DNA from: a virus
Direction: 5' to 3' (one strand)
DNA length: 37,125 bases
Virus record (IMG/VR): IMGVR_UViG_3300043419_000809
Location: 1 to 37,125 of that record
Shown here: positions 1 through 8,059 of the stretch, one piece after another
How positions within the stretch are numbered: position 1 is the first letter of the stretch
Layout of the letters: each line of letters begins with the position of its first letter
Made by a program: the position numbers and the translations under genes
The notes under the pieces: model-generated
The model's database searches: none
What the model saw: the letters and a program-made list of their open reading frames with translations, nothing else
Told to the model about the DNA's origin: nothing

Positions 1-1
1 A

Positions 2-1693
2 GGTGTGCAGGGCATCCAAGGTGTCCAAGGCGAGCAGGGTGTGAAGGGCGACCAAGGCGTGGTTGGTCCCGCTGGTCCCGTTGGCGCGACTGGTCCTGCC
101 GGACCGACTGGCCCCCAAGGTCCGCAAGGTATCCAAGGTCCGAAGGGCGACACGGGCAATACGGGCGCGACTGGAGCGACCGGGCCGCAGGGTCCGCAAG
201 GCATCAAGGGCGACACGGGCAATACTGGCCCTGCTGGTCCCCAAGGCCCGATTGGTTCTACGGGTGCGACTGGTGCTGTCGGTCCTACTGGTCCCCAAGG
301 CCCCATCGGAGCCACGGGTCCGCAAGGTCCGCAGGGCATCCAAGGCATCACGGGCGACAAGTACGCCACGACCTCGACCACCAGCCTTCTGATCGGCAAC
401 GGCACGAAGTCCCTCACGGTCGCCACCGCGCTGGCTTACACGACCCAGCAGAGCATCGTCATCGCCTACGACAACAGCAACCATATGCATGGTGATGTTG
501 TCTCGTACAACGCTCTCACGGGGGCGATGGTTGCCGACATCAAGAACCACACGGGTGCTGGCACCTATGCCGCCTGGACGGTAAACCTTGAAGGCGCGGC
601 TGGCATCGAAGGTCCGCAGGGTCCGATTGGACTCACGGGGGCTACTGGTCCGGCTGGTCCGACTGGTCCGCAAGGCCCCGCTGGTCCGACTGGGGCTACG
701 GGTGCCACGGGCGCGACTGGTGCCACGGGTGCCATCGGTCCCGCTGGCCCTCAAGGTCCGCAGGGTATCCAAGGCCCGACTGGTGCGACTGGTGCGACTG
801 GTGCCACGGGTGCTACGGGGCCTGCTGGTCCCACGGGGGCTACTGGTGATACGGGCGCGCAAGGTCCGATTGGTTTGACTGGTGATACGGGTCCGCAGGG
901 TCCGCAGGGCATCCAAGGCCCGCAGGGTGACCAAGGCATCCAGGGTGAGCAAGGCATCCAAGGCGAGCAGGGCATCCAAGGCGAGACTGGTCCGCAGGGT
1001 ACGGCTGGCGTTGGCGTTCCTGTCGGCGGTAGCGCGGGGATGGTCTTGGCGAAGATTGACTCGACCGATTACAATACGGAGTGGGTCGCCGCTGGAGGTT
1101 CGGCTGTTTGGGGCGGGATCACCGGGACGGTGACTGACCAGACCGACCTCGTTAGTTACATCACGGGCTTGGGCTACATCGGCGAAGCCCCGATTGATGG
1201 TACGCCGTATGTCCGCAAGGATGGTGCTTGGGATGCCAACACGACCCCTGTCGGTACGGTCAATTGGGGTTTCATCAATGGGACGGTGACGGACCAGACT
1301 GACCTCATGATTTACCTCGGGTCGAACTACTACCCGCTGGTTGGCAATCCCTCTGGCTTCCTCACCAGCGTACCTGCTACGACCGTCAACGGGGTTTACA
1401 CTTTCCCCTATACGCTGGCTATCGGTGACGCCGAAAACATCGTCTACCTGTTTGGGCAAAACTATGTGACGGTCTACATCCCGACCGATGCCACGGTGAA
1501 CTTCCCGATTGGAACCACGGTTCGCTTGGTGATGAACAACTGCTCTTACATCACCGTATCCCCTGCTGACTACGGCATGGCTGGCCCCTCCATCAACAAC
1601 GCCAATACCAACAGCGTGACCTTCTTGACCAGCAACGGCGCGTATGTCGCCAATCTGGTGAAGGTATCCTCTGACTCTTGGGTTGTCGTCTAA
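2..1693 (+). CDS. Collagen-like tail fibre protein, 3' part
   Basis: This is the C-terminal part of a receptor-binding or tail-fibre protein. The frame is open from the window edge and its true start is probably at 36299 on the circular genome, giving about 646 aa. Two long Gly-X-Y collagen-like tracts (roughly codons 1-118 and 200-340) flank a globular insert containing [20 protein letters not shown], a domain that I recognise from phage fibres with collagen repeats. The C-terminal 220 residues are non-repetitive, with two related VTDQTDL-containing units, and probably form the tip. The lysis-like cassette follows five bases after the stop. I infer a trimeric fibre; host receptor unknown. 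Confidence 0.85.
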   Translation, partial: GVQGIQGVQGEQGVKGDQGVVGPAGPVGATGPAGPTGPQGPQGIQGPKGDTGNTGATGATGPQGPQGIKGDTGNTGPAGPQGPIGSTGATGAVGPTGPQGPIGATGPQGPQGIQGITGDKYATTSTTSLLIGNGTKSLTVATALAYTTQQSIVIAYDNSNHMHGDVVSYNALTGAMVADIKNHTGAGTYAAWTVNLEGAAGIEGPQGPIGLTGATGPAGPTGPQGPAGPTGATGATGATGATGAIGPAGPQGPQGIQGPTGATGATGATGATGPAGPTGATGDTGAQGPIGLTGDTGPQGPQGIQGPQGDQGIQGEQGIQGEQGIQGETGPQGTAGVGVPVGGSAGMVLAKIDSTDYNTEWVAAGGSAVWGGITGTVTDQTDLVSYITGLGYIGEAPIDGTPYVRKDGAWDANTTPVGTVNWGFINGTVTDQTDLMIYLGSNYYPLVGNPSGFLTSVPATTVNGVYTFPYTLAIGDAENIVYLFGQNYVTVYIPTDATVNFPIGTTVRLVMNNCSYITVSPADYGMAGPSINNANTNSVTFLTSNGAYVANLVKVSSDSWVVV

Positions 1694-1697
1694 TCTC

Positions 1698-1838
1698 ATG
1701 CTCTACCTCATCGCCATCGTCCTGTCCTTCGCCGCCGGGTTCGCCTGCGGTGTCCTGTTCTTCCGCAACAACGCCGCCAAGATCAAGACCACGGAAGATA
1801 AGGGCAAGGAACTCCTCGCCGCGCTCAAGGGTAAGTAA
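1698..1838 (+). CDS. Small single-pass membrane protein (46 aa)
   Basis: The gene encodes MLYLIAIVLSFAAGFACG followed by VLFF and a short basic, charged tail ending in LKGK. One N-terminal membrane segment with a cytoplasmic or periplasmic charged tail is evident. It starts five bases after the fibre stop and ends ten bases before the lipoprotein gene, so it sits in the lysis-like cassette. It could be a small holin, antiholin or pinholin-like protein, or an inner-membrane spanin partner that is unusually short. No family is recognised; the assignment to lysis is from position only. Confidence 0.6.
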   Translation: MLYLIAIVLSFAAGFACGVLFFRNNAAKIKTTEDKGKELLAALKGK

Positions 1839-1848
1839 CCAATTTACG

Positions 1849-2583
1849 ATGCATCGTATTTTGGTAATTACCCTGTTCGGCTTCACGGCCTGCACCCCGA
1901 CCGCCGACACGCAGGGGACGGGTACTCCGACCGCCGACCTCGGGACCCTCGGGACGCAGATTGACAAGGCCGACCAGCGGGTCGCCGCCAGCATCGCCGT
2001 GGCCTCCGAGAACTCGGACAAGCCCACCATCGTCAAAGCCGAACTCGGGGTAGCCGCCGCCTACCTCCCCAAGCCCGACCAGACCCACATCGACTATGTG
2101 CGGAACCGGGTCGCCCGCAATAACCCAGAGGAATACAAGCGCGCCGAGGATGCGGGTCGCAAACTGCTGGCGGTCATCGACAGCAACTTCGCCAAGGCCG
2201 AAGCCGAAGCCCTCAAGAACAAGCAGGCTCTCGACAACGCCAATAAGCAGATCACCGCGCTCAAGGCGGAGATTGCCCAAGCCAAGAAGGATGTGGTCAC
2301 TTGGACCTGCGCGGGCATCGGGGCTTGCCTAGCCCTCGCCGCCGTAGCCCTCGCCTGGCTCCGGCAGTTCCTAGGTGCCGCCGCCTGTGCCGCCGGGTCC
2401 GCCAGCCTGCTGGCCTTCCCCTCCCTAGTTGAAACCCCTTGGTTCCTGCCCTCCCTTGCCTCGCTAGGCGGCGTTTGCATCGTGGGAGGTATCTGGTATG
2501 CCTTTAAGACGGCAAAGCCCGCTACGGCTTGCCCAGACCCCATCCCCGATGCCAAAGAGCCGAACGATCAAGGTGGTGTTTGA
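1849..2583 (+). CDS. Spanin-like lipoprotein with coiled coil and C-terminal membrane segments
   Basis: The 244-aa product starts with a lipoprotein-type signal (MHRILVITLFGFTAC, lipid-acceptor Cys at residue 15). A Thr/Pro-rich stretch, an Ala/Lys/Glu-rich helical region with a probable coiled coil around residues 95-150 (ALKNKQALDNANKQITALKA) and two or three hydrophobic segments near residues 155-230 follow. An N-terminal lipobox plus a C-terminal membrane anchor is the architecture of unimolecular spanins, which fuse inner and outer membranes in the last lysis step. Its place beside a holin-like gene agrees. The ATG at 1849 is chosen because it gives the signal peptide; the upstream extension does not look like protein. 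Function is inferred from architecture. Confidence 0.6.
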   Translation: MHRILVITLFGFTACTPTADTQGTGTPTADLGTLGTQIDKADQRVAASIAVASENSDKPTIVKAELGVAAAYLPKPDQTHIDYVRNRVARNNPEEYKRAEDAGRKLLAVIDSNFAKAEAEALKNKQALDNANKQITALKAEIAQAKKDVVTWTCAGIGACLALAAVALAWLRQFLGAAACAAGSASLLAFPSLVETPWFLPSLASLGGVCIVGGIWYAFKTAKPATACPDPIPDAKEPNDQGGV

Positions 2584-2815
2584 GGAACTCGGGGATAACC
2601 CCCCTACGACCCGCAATTCGACCAACTTCGGGGAGTTGGACACAAAGACGGGGGTGGTGAGCATCGACCCCCGCCAGCCCGAGGACGAGATGATTGATAC
2701 GATGGTCCATGAGTTCCTCCATGTGGCCTTCCCCCAGATGCCCGAAGGCAAGGTAGCCGCCGCCGCCACCCTCATTGCCGACAACCTCTGGAAGCAGGGG
2801 TACCGCCGCAAATGA
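2549..2815 (+). CDS. Tiny HExxH metallopeptidase-like protein (88 aa)
   Basis: The start at 2549 (MPKSRTIKVVFEELG) lies inside the 3' end of the preceding gene, a 35-base overlap. Near residues 55-59 the sequence reads VHEFLHVAFP, a zincin HExxH signature preceded by an acidic segment (PEDEMIDTM). The whole protein is much shorter than usual zinc peptidases, so it may be a minimal SprT/WLM-like fold or keep only the helix. It lies between the spanin-like and holin-like genes, and its stop overlaps the next start (ATGA). A role in cell-wall or virion-protein cleavage is possible; none is demonstrated. Confidence 0.65.
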   Translation: MPKSRTIKVVFEELGDNPPTTRNSTNFGELDTKTGVVSIDPRQPEDEMIDTMVHEFLHVAFPQMPEGKVAAAATLIADNLWKQGYRRK

Positions 2816-3201
2816 CCCCCCCTCCCCCTGCATCCATCGGCCCGGATGACATCAGCCCAGAGGTCAAGCAGGCGGGCATCGCCGGACTCCTCGGCATGAT
2901 GGGCATGGCGGTTAAGATCATCCTCACGGACGAGAAACTGTCCATCGGCAAGGTGTGTGCCAACCTGTTTGCGGCTATGGCGGTCGCCGTCCTCTCGGGC
3001 TTCGCGCTAGAGGGCTATGTCCAGAACAAGAAGATGCTCTGGGCGTTGAACGGGCTGTCGGGCTACATGGCCCTCCACATCATCGCTTGGGCGGAGTCCG
3101 CCGTGAAAGCCAGGTTGTCGGGCGAACTGAAAAAGGTAGAGAAGGCCGCAGGTATCACCAAGAAACCCAATGCAAAGCGACCAGCCAAAAGGAAGCGTTG
3201 A
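2812..3201 (+). CDS. Holin-like membrane protein
   Basis: The 129-aa product has an N-terminal Pro-rich segment, hydrophobic stretches around residues 22-38 (IAGLLGMMGMAVKIIL), 46-65 (VCANLFAAMAVAVLSGFALE) and 77-93, and a strongly basic tail ending KRPAKRKR. This size, the membrane segments and the charged C-terminus match phage holins of the LydA/superfamily III type. It is translationally coupled to the HExxH gene by an ATGA overlap and overlaps the next membrane gene by 32 bases. The holin would set lysis timing. I cannot distinguish holin from antiholin. Confidence 0.65.
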   Translation: MTPPPPASIGPDDISPEVKQAGIAGLLGMMGMAVKIILTDEKLSIGKVCANLFAAMAVAVLSGFALEGYVQNKKMLWALNGLSGYMALHIIAWAESAVKARLSGELKKVEKAAGITKKPNAKRPAKRKR

Positions 3202-3499
3202 TACCAACCTGCTCTGGGCGGTGACAATCCTCACGGTCGCCGCCGGGATGAGCGCGCTGGGTTCCGCATGGATTTGCGATACGGTTTTGTCCGCCTTCGG
3301 CAACTCGCAGACGATGGCCCTCATCATCGTGGACGGGGGCAAGGAACTGAAGTCGGACGATGCCAACCTTGAGCGTCAGTTGTCCACCGCAACGGTCGCC
3401 TTGCAGACCATCCGGGATTTCGGCTGGGCTTTGGCTCTGGGGTGCTTCGGCGTTCTGGTGGCGGTGCTGGTCAAGGTGTTCAAACAAAAAGCCCCCTAG
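3170..3499 (+). CDS. Two-pass membrane protein of the lysis cassette
   Basis: The 109-aa protein has membrane segments near residues 14-34 (LLWAVTILTVAAGMSALGSA) and 85-104 (FGWALALGCFGVLVAVLVKV) separated by a charged, probably helical loop. It begins inside the 3' end of the holin-like gene and is the last plus-strand gene before a convergent junction. It may be a second holin component or antiholin. The stop lies within a hairpin that acts as a candidate terminator for the opposite strand. Confidence 0.6.
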   Translation: MQSDQPKGSVDTNLLWAVTILTVAAGMSALGSAWICDTVLSAFGNSQTMALIIVDGGKELKSDDANLERQLSTATVALQTIRDFGWALALGCFGVLVAVLVKVFKQKAP

Positions 3500-3514
3500 G
3501 GCATCCTAGAGGGC
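3491..3514 (-). terminator. Intrinsic terminator of the leftward early operon
   Basis: GCCCCCTAGG and CCTAGAGGGC form a ten-base stem with one mismatch around a GCAT loop. Read leftward, the hairpin is followed by TTTTTGTTTG (complement of 3481-3490), the layout of a rho-independent terminator. It lies about 95 bases beyond the Mom-like stop and overlaps the last codons of the convergent membrane gene. Confidence 0.6.
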
Positions 3515-3609
3515 GTTGTCGGTGTGGCTCTGTGGGGTTATAACATCGTGGTGGGTTAATAAGACCGAGTGGCAAACGGCTCGGTTGTGAACTGCCTAGT
3601 GGCGGAAGG

Positions 3610-4287
3610 TTATTCGGCTTTGGTGCCTTGGTTCTTTGGGTAAGGCAAGACGGGATACTTCAGTTTGTTCATTAGTACCTTCTTCCTAGACTTGGAACAG
3701 TTAAAGTAAATGTACCTGTATTTCATACTGCTGAAATACTCCTCAACCATGTCCTCCCCAAACTGATCTATGATTTCCTGTTTGGTCATCCGTTCCCTCC
3801 TTCGGTATACTGTACCCCCGGAATTGTCGGATTGGTTCTTCGGCCTAAAGTATTTCATCTTCGGGCTGATGCCCGTGTAAAGCCAATTGGTTGCTTGGTA
3901 GATGTATCCAATGTGGCCCTGCTCGGAGTCTGCGAAAGAAACGATGATTTCAAACGGGCATTGTTTCAACGCCTGTCCTACGAAGAAACTTTCTGTGTTC
4001 TTTGGCATGGAGTCATCCACCCACAACCTATTGAACTCAACGACATTCTTGCTCTCATCTTCTCCGCAAATACCGTTGCAAAGCGTGTATGACGATGGTT
4101 TGCCAAATACGATTACACCGACAATCCGGCCTTGTTGGAAAAAATCGTCATTGGTCTGTTCATTCGTGAAAAGACCAAAACTTGCGGAGCATGAACATTC
4201 CCGGTGAAGATAATGGTTCTTCACGATTACATCCATAGCCTGCCGATACTCAATCGGCCTAACATGAAGTTGTCCCTTGATGCTCAT
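3610..4287 (-). CDS. Mom-like GNAT-fold adenine modification protein
   Basis: The 225-aa protein has the layout I associate with phage Mom-family adenine modification (methylcarbamoylation) proteins of the GNAT fold: KNHYLHRECSCS near residue 24, a GVIVFGKPSS strand, GICGEDESKNVVEFNRLWVD, SFADSEQGHIGYIYQATNW, and a C-terminal YRYIYFNCSKSRKK element. In phage Mu the Mom protein changes adenines so that host restriction enzymes cannot cut. The gene is visibly AT-richer than its neighbours. It is the last gene of the leftward operon and overlaps the primase-helicase by four bases. A 21-bp direct repeat flanks it, so its last residues (QGTKAE) equal those of the primase-helicase, a sign of recent gain. 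Family assignment is from motif recognition only. Confidence 0.7.
   Translation of the reverse strand: MSIKGQLHVRPIEYRQAMDVIVKNHYLHRECSCSASFGLFTNEQTNDDFFQQGRIVGVIVFGKPSSYTLCNGICGEDESKNVVEFNRLWVDDSMPKNTESFFVGQALKQCPFEIIVSFADSEQGHIGYIYQATNWLYTGISPKMKYFRPKNQSDNSGGTVYRRRERMTKQEIIDQFGEDMVEEYFSSMKYRYIYFNCSKSRKKVLMNKLKYPVLPYPKNQGTKAE
3612..3632. repeat. 21-bp direct repeat, left copy, flanking the Mom-like gene
   Basis: This stretch begins attcggcttt and ends gccttggt. It is identical to 4286-4306. On the minus strand it encodes the end of the Mom-like protein, QGTKAE plus stop. Recombination between the copies would remove a 674-bp unit carrying the gene. Confidence 0.95.
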
Positions 4288-6272
4288 TCGGCTTTGGTGC
4301 CTTGGTAGAACAGCGCGGGGCCGATCTTCTTCGGCTTGAGGATGCCGTTGGTGACCATGCCCTTTATGAGAGCCTCCGCCTGGTCCAATTGCAAGTTATA
4401 TTCCTTGGTCAGTTCTTCCAGCAGGGCTTTCCGGCTGATCGTGGGCTTGGACGAGAAGTGGGCATACTGCTGGCCCACCTTCAGCAACTCAAAGCCCTCG
4501 ACCATCGGGGCGACCTCCCACAGCACCTTGTGGTCGGCGTGTTTCAACTTGAGCGACAGCGTAGGCTTGCCGTCCACCGTCCGCATCCCAGCCAACTTGC
4601 CGCGCTTGGTCAAGTTGAACGAGAAGATGGGCTTGTCCTTGGACTCGCGCCGGACGCTGATGATGGCGCGCGCCCAGTTTACGAGTTCCGAACTCCCAAG
4701 GCCGCTATATGCCATGTCGGAAATCGTCTGCTCATCGGTCGTCTCCTTGGGCTTCGGCTTACCTTCGTGGTGGATGAACACCATGATGCACCCCGTCTCC
4801 TGGAGGACGGGCTGGACGAGGTTACGCAGGAAGTGGGAGCAGACATCCTGCTTGGATAGGTCACCCCCCACATACGAGAGCAACGGGTCCGCCACCAGAA
4901 CATCAAGTTTGAGCCGCACGATGATCTTGCGGCACAGGTCCACGAAGTCCTTGCCCGTCTTGCTCGCCTCGGTGAAGAACCGCAGGTTCTCCCGGCACAG
5001 TGCGCGCTCCTCGCCCGTCAGCATCATCCCACTCGACACTCCTTGAAAAGCCTCCGCAAGGTCGCCCATATCGCACTCCGCTTGGACCACGCCGATGCGG
5101 AGAGGTCGGATGACAGGGATGCCGAACAACTCCCGTCCCACCGCCCACGAAGTTGCCATCTGCATGACGAACGATGACTTTCCAATTCCAGACTGGCCCG
5201 TGACAAGAAGGCTTCCACCTCGGCAAAGGTACCGACCATGACCAATGACATGGTTCGGGTCGTTCTTCGTGTCGTATGTCTCAAGCGTGTCTGTACGGAT
5301 TTCATCGGGAGCATCCTGCCCCTCCCGCCAAGCGATGAAGGCATCCCAGTCCTCCGCGCCGACATTGAAGGCGATGATGCGTTGCTCTTTCTCGCCACGC
5401 TTGACCCCGCCAAGGCGGGACCATCGGGACGGGTTCTTGTTCTGCGGGTCGGGTTCATGGTCGGCTAGGTATTCGTAGATGGTGTTGCGGCGTTCCTCCC
5501 ATTGGGTCTTGTCGGCGGCATCGACCCGCACCCAGGCGTGGATGGACTTGCCGCCGGAGTCCACCAGCAGGCTGATGGGCAGGTTGGACTGCTGGAAGAT
5601 GCCAATCTGCTCGTCCTTGGACTTCTTATCGAACTCGACCAGCACATGGCGATACGAGGCCACGGCGGAGTCCGTACCCGTGAAGTCATCCTTGGCGAAC
5701 GGGTTGATGCGTATCCAAGCCCCCTGCTCTGACTCGGCAAAGTGCTTGCCCTGCTTGGCACCGGGGCCGAAGAACTTGGTCAGCCACTCGGCGCGCGTGA
5801 TGAAGATGCCCTTGGAGGCGGGGAAATAGCGACCATCCTCGGACTGCCCCGCCTCGTTGGTGATGCAGATCACATCCTCGTCCTTGAAGCAGTTGAGCAG
5901 GACATCGGCGGTCGAGTACGGAGTCTGGTTGTCAACCATCTGCGCCAGCACCGTGGGGTCGAACACGAAGCGACCGTTGGCCCCCACCTTGCGTTCCTTC
6001 CCAGCGGTGAGCCAGCCCTTCGGCTTCTCATGCGGCTTGACGAAGGCATCGTTCAACTTGTGGCGGAGTTCCTTCTCGCCCCACGGCGGTGAACAATGGG
6101 ACTTGTTCCACTCGTTGAGAAGCATCCAGGCATCATCGTAGCCGAGGTCGAACCCGTTGGCGAGGATGCTGGCGGCGCGGTAGGTGGCGGGGTGTCCGCC
6201 CTGCCCGGAGTTGGCGGGCGGCAGTTTGGCGAGGTAAGCCCTCGCACCCGTGATGCGGTCTTGGATGGTCAT
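4284..6272 (-). CDS. Primase-helicase (archaeo-eukaryotic primase plus RecA-type helicase)
   Basis: The 662-aa replication protein has three parts. The N-terminus (about residues 1-85) resembles the PriCT-type module that accompanies phage primases. The middle carries archaeo-eukaryotic primase motifs: VEFD near 212, DSGGKSIHAW near 238-247 and the basic NPSRWSRLGG near 280. The C-terminal half is a RecA-fold hexameric helicase (AAA_25/RepA type) with Walker A GQSGIGKS near 359-366, Walker B-like LDVLVADPL and the VFIHHEGK segment. It would prime and unwind at the phage fork. A GTG at 6305, four bases after the upstream stop, is an alternative start adding 11 residues; ATG at 6272 is preferred. 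The last residues YQGTKAE match the end of the next gene. Confidence 0.85.
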   Translation of the reverse strand: MTIQDRITGARAYLAKLPPANSGQGGHPATYRAASILANGFDLGYDDAWMLLNEWNKSHCSPPWGEKELRHKLNDAFVKPHEKPKGWLTAGKERKVGANGRFVFDPTVLAQMVDNQTPYSTADVLLNCFKDEDVICITNEAGQSEDGRYFPASKGIFITRAEWLTKFFGPGAKQGKHFAESEQGAWIRINPFAKDDFTGTDSAVASYRHVLVEFDKKSKDEQIGIFQQSNLPISLLVDSGGKSIHAWVRVDAADKTQWEERRNTIYEYLADHEPDPQNKNPSRWSRLGGVKRGEKEQRIIAFNVGAEDWDAFIAWREGQDAPDEIRTDTLETYDTKNDPNHVIGHGRYLCRGGSLLVTGQSGIGKSSFVMQMATSWAVGRELFGIPVIRPLRIGVVQAECDMGDLAEAFQGVSSGMMLTGEERALCRENLRFFTEASKTGKDFVDLCRKIIVRLKLDVLVADPLLSYVGGDLSKQDVCSHFLRNLVQPVLQETGCIMVFIHHEGKPKPKETTDEQTISDMAYSGLGSSELVNWARAIISVRRESKDKPIFSFNLTKRGKLAGMRTVDGKPTLSLKLKHADHKVLWEVAPMVEGFELLKVGQQYAHFSSKPTISRKALLEELTKEYNLQLDQAEALIKGMVTNGILKPKKIGPALFYQGTKAE
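4286..4306. repeat. 21-bp direct repeat, right copy, flanking the Mom-like gene
   Basis: This copy is identical to 3612-3632 and encodes the last residues and stop of the primase-helicase on the minus strand. It looks like the ancestral copy, because the helicase must have had this end before the Mom-like gene arrived. Confidence 0.95.
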
Positions 6273-6309
6273 GGTGGCGAGGCGGACTTTGCCCGCACCA
6301 ACCACGCCG

Positions 6310-6552
6310 TCAACCGTAAAAGGTTATCATCGTGATCCGACCCTTCACCTCGCGCCGCAGACGCACCGACTTCAGTTTCCCGGCCTTGACCAACTGGTTC
6401 AAATGCCGCCTAGTCTGCGACCTCTGCAAACCGAAGTGCTTTGCCCAGCCAGCCACATCCAGATACCCGGCGGGCGGCTCCTGCTTCGTCCGATTGCGAA
6501 GGTTGGCAATCTCCTCCAGCAGACGCTGGGCTTTTACAGCGGTAGTTTCCAT
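6310..6552 (-). CDS. Small winged-helix DNA-binding protein
   Basis: The 80-aa protein contains a helix-turn-helix segment (YLDVAGWAKHFGLQRSQTRRHL) followed by NQLVKAGKLKSVRLRREVKGRITM, which has the turn and strand pattern of a winged helix. It overlaps the phosphoesterase gene by 19 bases and ends just before the primase-helicase. It may load or regulate the helicase, or regulate transcription of the operon. Function is inferred from the fold and position only. Confidence 0.65.
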   Translation of the reverse strand: METTAVKAQRLLEEIANLRNRTKQEPPAGYLDVAGWAKHFGLQRSQTRRHLNQLVKAGKLKSVRLRREVKGRITMITFYG

Positions 6553-7253
6553 GTGTCAGAGAAATCGTGGATGTGCAGTTTCGGGTGCAGGGACAACTCG
6601 TTGTACTCGCCGTACACGAAGCCCTGCGACCATGCCAGCGTACTGATGCGCGTGTTGGCGTATTCCATAGCCCCCCGGCGGGTCAGCGTCCCCACCGAGA
6701 TGCCCAGCGAAGGCGTGAAGGTGCGACCCGCCTGGATGCTCGCCTTGTGCGTGTGGGCGAAGATGACATTTCCATAGACCCCCGCCATGTCCCGGGCCGA
6801 GTTCTCGTTGTAGATCGTCCCGTGGGTGAAGGTGTAGTTCGCCAACTTGTAAGCCTGCCAGACCCCGGTGTAGGGGATGAGGTTGGCGTGTAGTTTGAGG
6901 CAGGCGGCTTCGATGGCCTCGATGCTCGTCTCCGCCGCCATCGCCCGCAGTTCGTTGTTGCTGTTGCGGTCACGCCACAGGCGCGCCTCATGGTTCCCGC
7001 ACAGCACCGTGGTGCATTGGAGGTTGTTGAGAAAATCGATGCCCCCCATGAGGTCCGGCTTGATGGCATCCCCCTCCCCACTTGAGCCGCCCATGAAGGG
7101 CGACATATCCGTGAAGTCCCCGAGGTGGATCACCTCATGCGGGCGGTACTGTTCCCGAAACCGAAGCACCGCCTCGACCGCCAAGGGGTCGGCGTAGATG
7201 CCGTGGGAGCAACCCACCGCCATGAACCGCCGCCAGGGGGACACGATGTTCAT
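6534..7253 (-). CDS. Calcineurin-like metallophosphoesterase
   Basis: The 239-aa protein has the order of motifs of the calcineurin-like family: GCSHG (residues 14-18), HLGDFTD (43-49), GNHEAR (86-91), FTHGTIYNE and FAHTHK. These residues bind two metals and cleave phosphoester bonds. The first metal-binding motif is normally D-x-H; here the aspartate position is Cys15, so metal binding may differ. Family members act on nucleotides, RNA or DNA ends, and the substrate cannot be told. Its start overlaps the next upstream stop (ATGA), inside the replication operon. Confidence 0.85.
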   Translation of the reverse strand: MNIVSPWRRFMAVGCSHGIYADPLAVEAVLRFREQYRPHEVIHLGDFTDMSPFMGGSSGEGDAIKPDLMGGIDFLNNLQCTTVLCGNHEARLWRDRNSNNELRAMAAETSIEAIEAACLKLHANLIPYTGVWQAYKLANYTFTHGTIYNENSARDMAGVYGNVIFAHTHKASIQAGRTFTPSLGISVGTLTRRGAMEYANTRISTLAWSQGFVYGEYNELSLHPKLHIHDFSDTWKLPL

Positions 7254-7510
7254 GCGCGCAACTTCTTGACCACCTTGTGCTGGTACTCGGGGACGGTGCG
7301 GTGCTTGCGGGGCGATGCCTCATCGACCGCCAGCAGGATGGCAACGGCCTCCTGCGGACTGAACGAGACATGGATGTTGCGGGCGACCCCCTGCCCCAGC
7401 ACCCGGCGGAGCAGGGCGATGCCTTGCGTGTACCGCTTGCCCTTGACCCTATCGGGTTTTAGGAACGGGTGGGAGGGCGGATGGGAAAAACCGGGTGAAC
7501 TGTTTGTCAT
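7250..7510 (-). CDS. Unknown protein (86 aa)
   Basis: The C-terminal part (KRYTQGIALLRRVLGQGVARN, then FSPQEAVAILLAVDEA) looks like two or three amphipathic helices and a basic tail (YQHKVVKKLRA). The start at 7510 (MTNSSPGFSH) lies 62 bases inside the preceding gene in another frame, so the start is uncertain. The stop overlaps the phosphoesterase start. I do not recognise a family. Confidence 0.5.
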   Translation of the reverse strand: MTNSSPGFSHPPSHPFLKPDRVKGKRYTQGIALLRRVLGQGVARNIHVSFSPQEAVAILLAVDEASPRKHRTVPEYQHKVVKKLRA

Positions 7511-7724
7511 GGAGTTGCCAGAAGTGGATGGGCTTGTGCTTGATGTGGGGGTAGACTTCGGACATCCACTTCCACAGTCGGTGATCCCAGCAGAACCAGT
7601 TGCCGCCTTCCCAATGGTCGGCAACGAACTCGGGGTTCTCGACCTTGCCGTTCTCGTAGACGGCGAACAGGGCGTGGCGGGGGACTTTATCACGGTAGGC
7701 TTCAAGGGCTAGGGGGGGCTTCAT
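7449..7724 (-). CDS. Unknown Trp-rich protein (91 aa)
   Basis: This protein is rich in aromatic residues (HWEGGNWFCWDHRLWKWMSE) and ends PSALPPVPKTR. The start overlaps the upstream stop (ATGA), which supports translation within the operon. Its 3' end overlaps the following gene by 62 bases. No family is recognised. Confidence 0.6.
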   Translation of the reverse strand: MKPPLALEAYRDKVPRHALFAVYENGKVENPEFVADHWEGGNWFCWDHRLWKWMSEVYPHIKHKPIHFWQLHDKQFTRFFPSALPPVPKTR

Positions 7725-8059
7725 TTGGTGCGCGGCTTGTATCCGATTTCGAGGAACAGGGCATCCCGCATACGGCGGGCTTCCTCGATGTCCTTGGACA
7801 ACTTGCGGAACTGTTTCTTCCCGTCAATAACCCAAGCCACATACCAGGTCTGGGAGTTCTGGGTCTTGAACAGGTTGCGGTTGGGGTTGTTGGCTACCCG
7901 GTCAAAGTAGTTCTCATCCACCGGGGGGGTGCCGTAGCCGACATTCATAAGGGCCAGAACTTTCTCGACGGGCATCCCGAGGGACTTGGCGCGCTCGTTG
8001 ACGGTGGCGGAGTATTCGGCGGTGGCTAGGGAGCCGTGGATAGGGTATTGGGTACTCAT
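7721..8059 (-). CDS. AP2-like DNA-binding domain protein
   Basis: The 112-aa protein has a C-terminal segment, WYVAWVIDGKKQFRKLS followed by EEARRMRDALFLEIGY, that resembles the three strands and helix of AP2/ERF-like or integrase arm-type DNA-binding domains. The N-terminal part contains a short helical segment (VNERAKSLGMPVEKVLALMN) that may also bind DNA. It is coupled to both neighbours by ATGA overlaps. It could regulate phage genes. The domain match is by eye. Confidence 0.55.
   Translation of the reverse strand: MSTQYPIHGSLATAEYSATVNERAKSLGMPVEKVLALMNVGYGTPPVDENYFDRVANNPNRNLFKTQNSQTWYVAWVIDGKKQFRKLSKDIEEARRMRDALFLEIGYKPRTK

Noticed and set aside
3564-3585. Hairpin ACCGAG/CTCGGT as a rightward terminator
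   Set aside because: No T-run follows the stem, so it does not meet the criteria for a simple intrinsic terminator.
7250-7705. A longer (151-codon) version of the 86-aa gene
   Set aside because: Its upstream part is Ser/Thr/Pro-rich and overlaps a well-supported gene in another frame; the start at 7510 is preferred.
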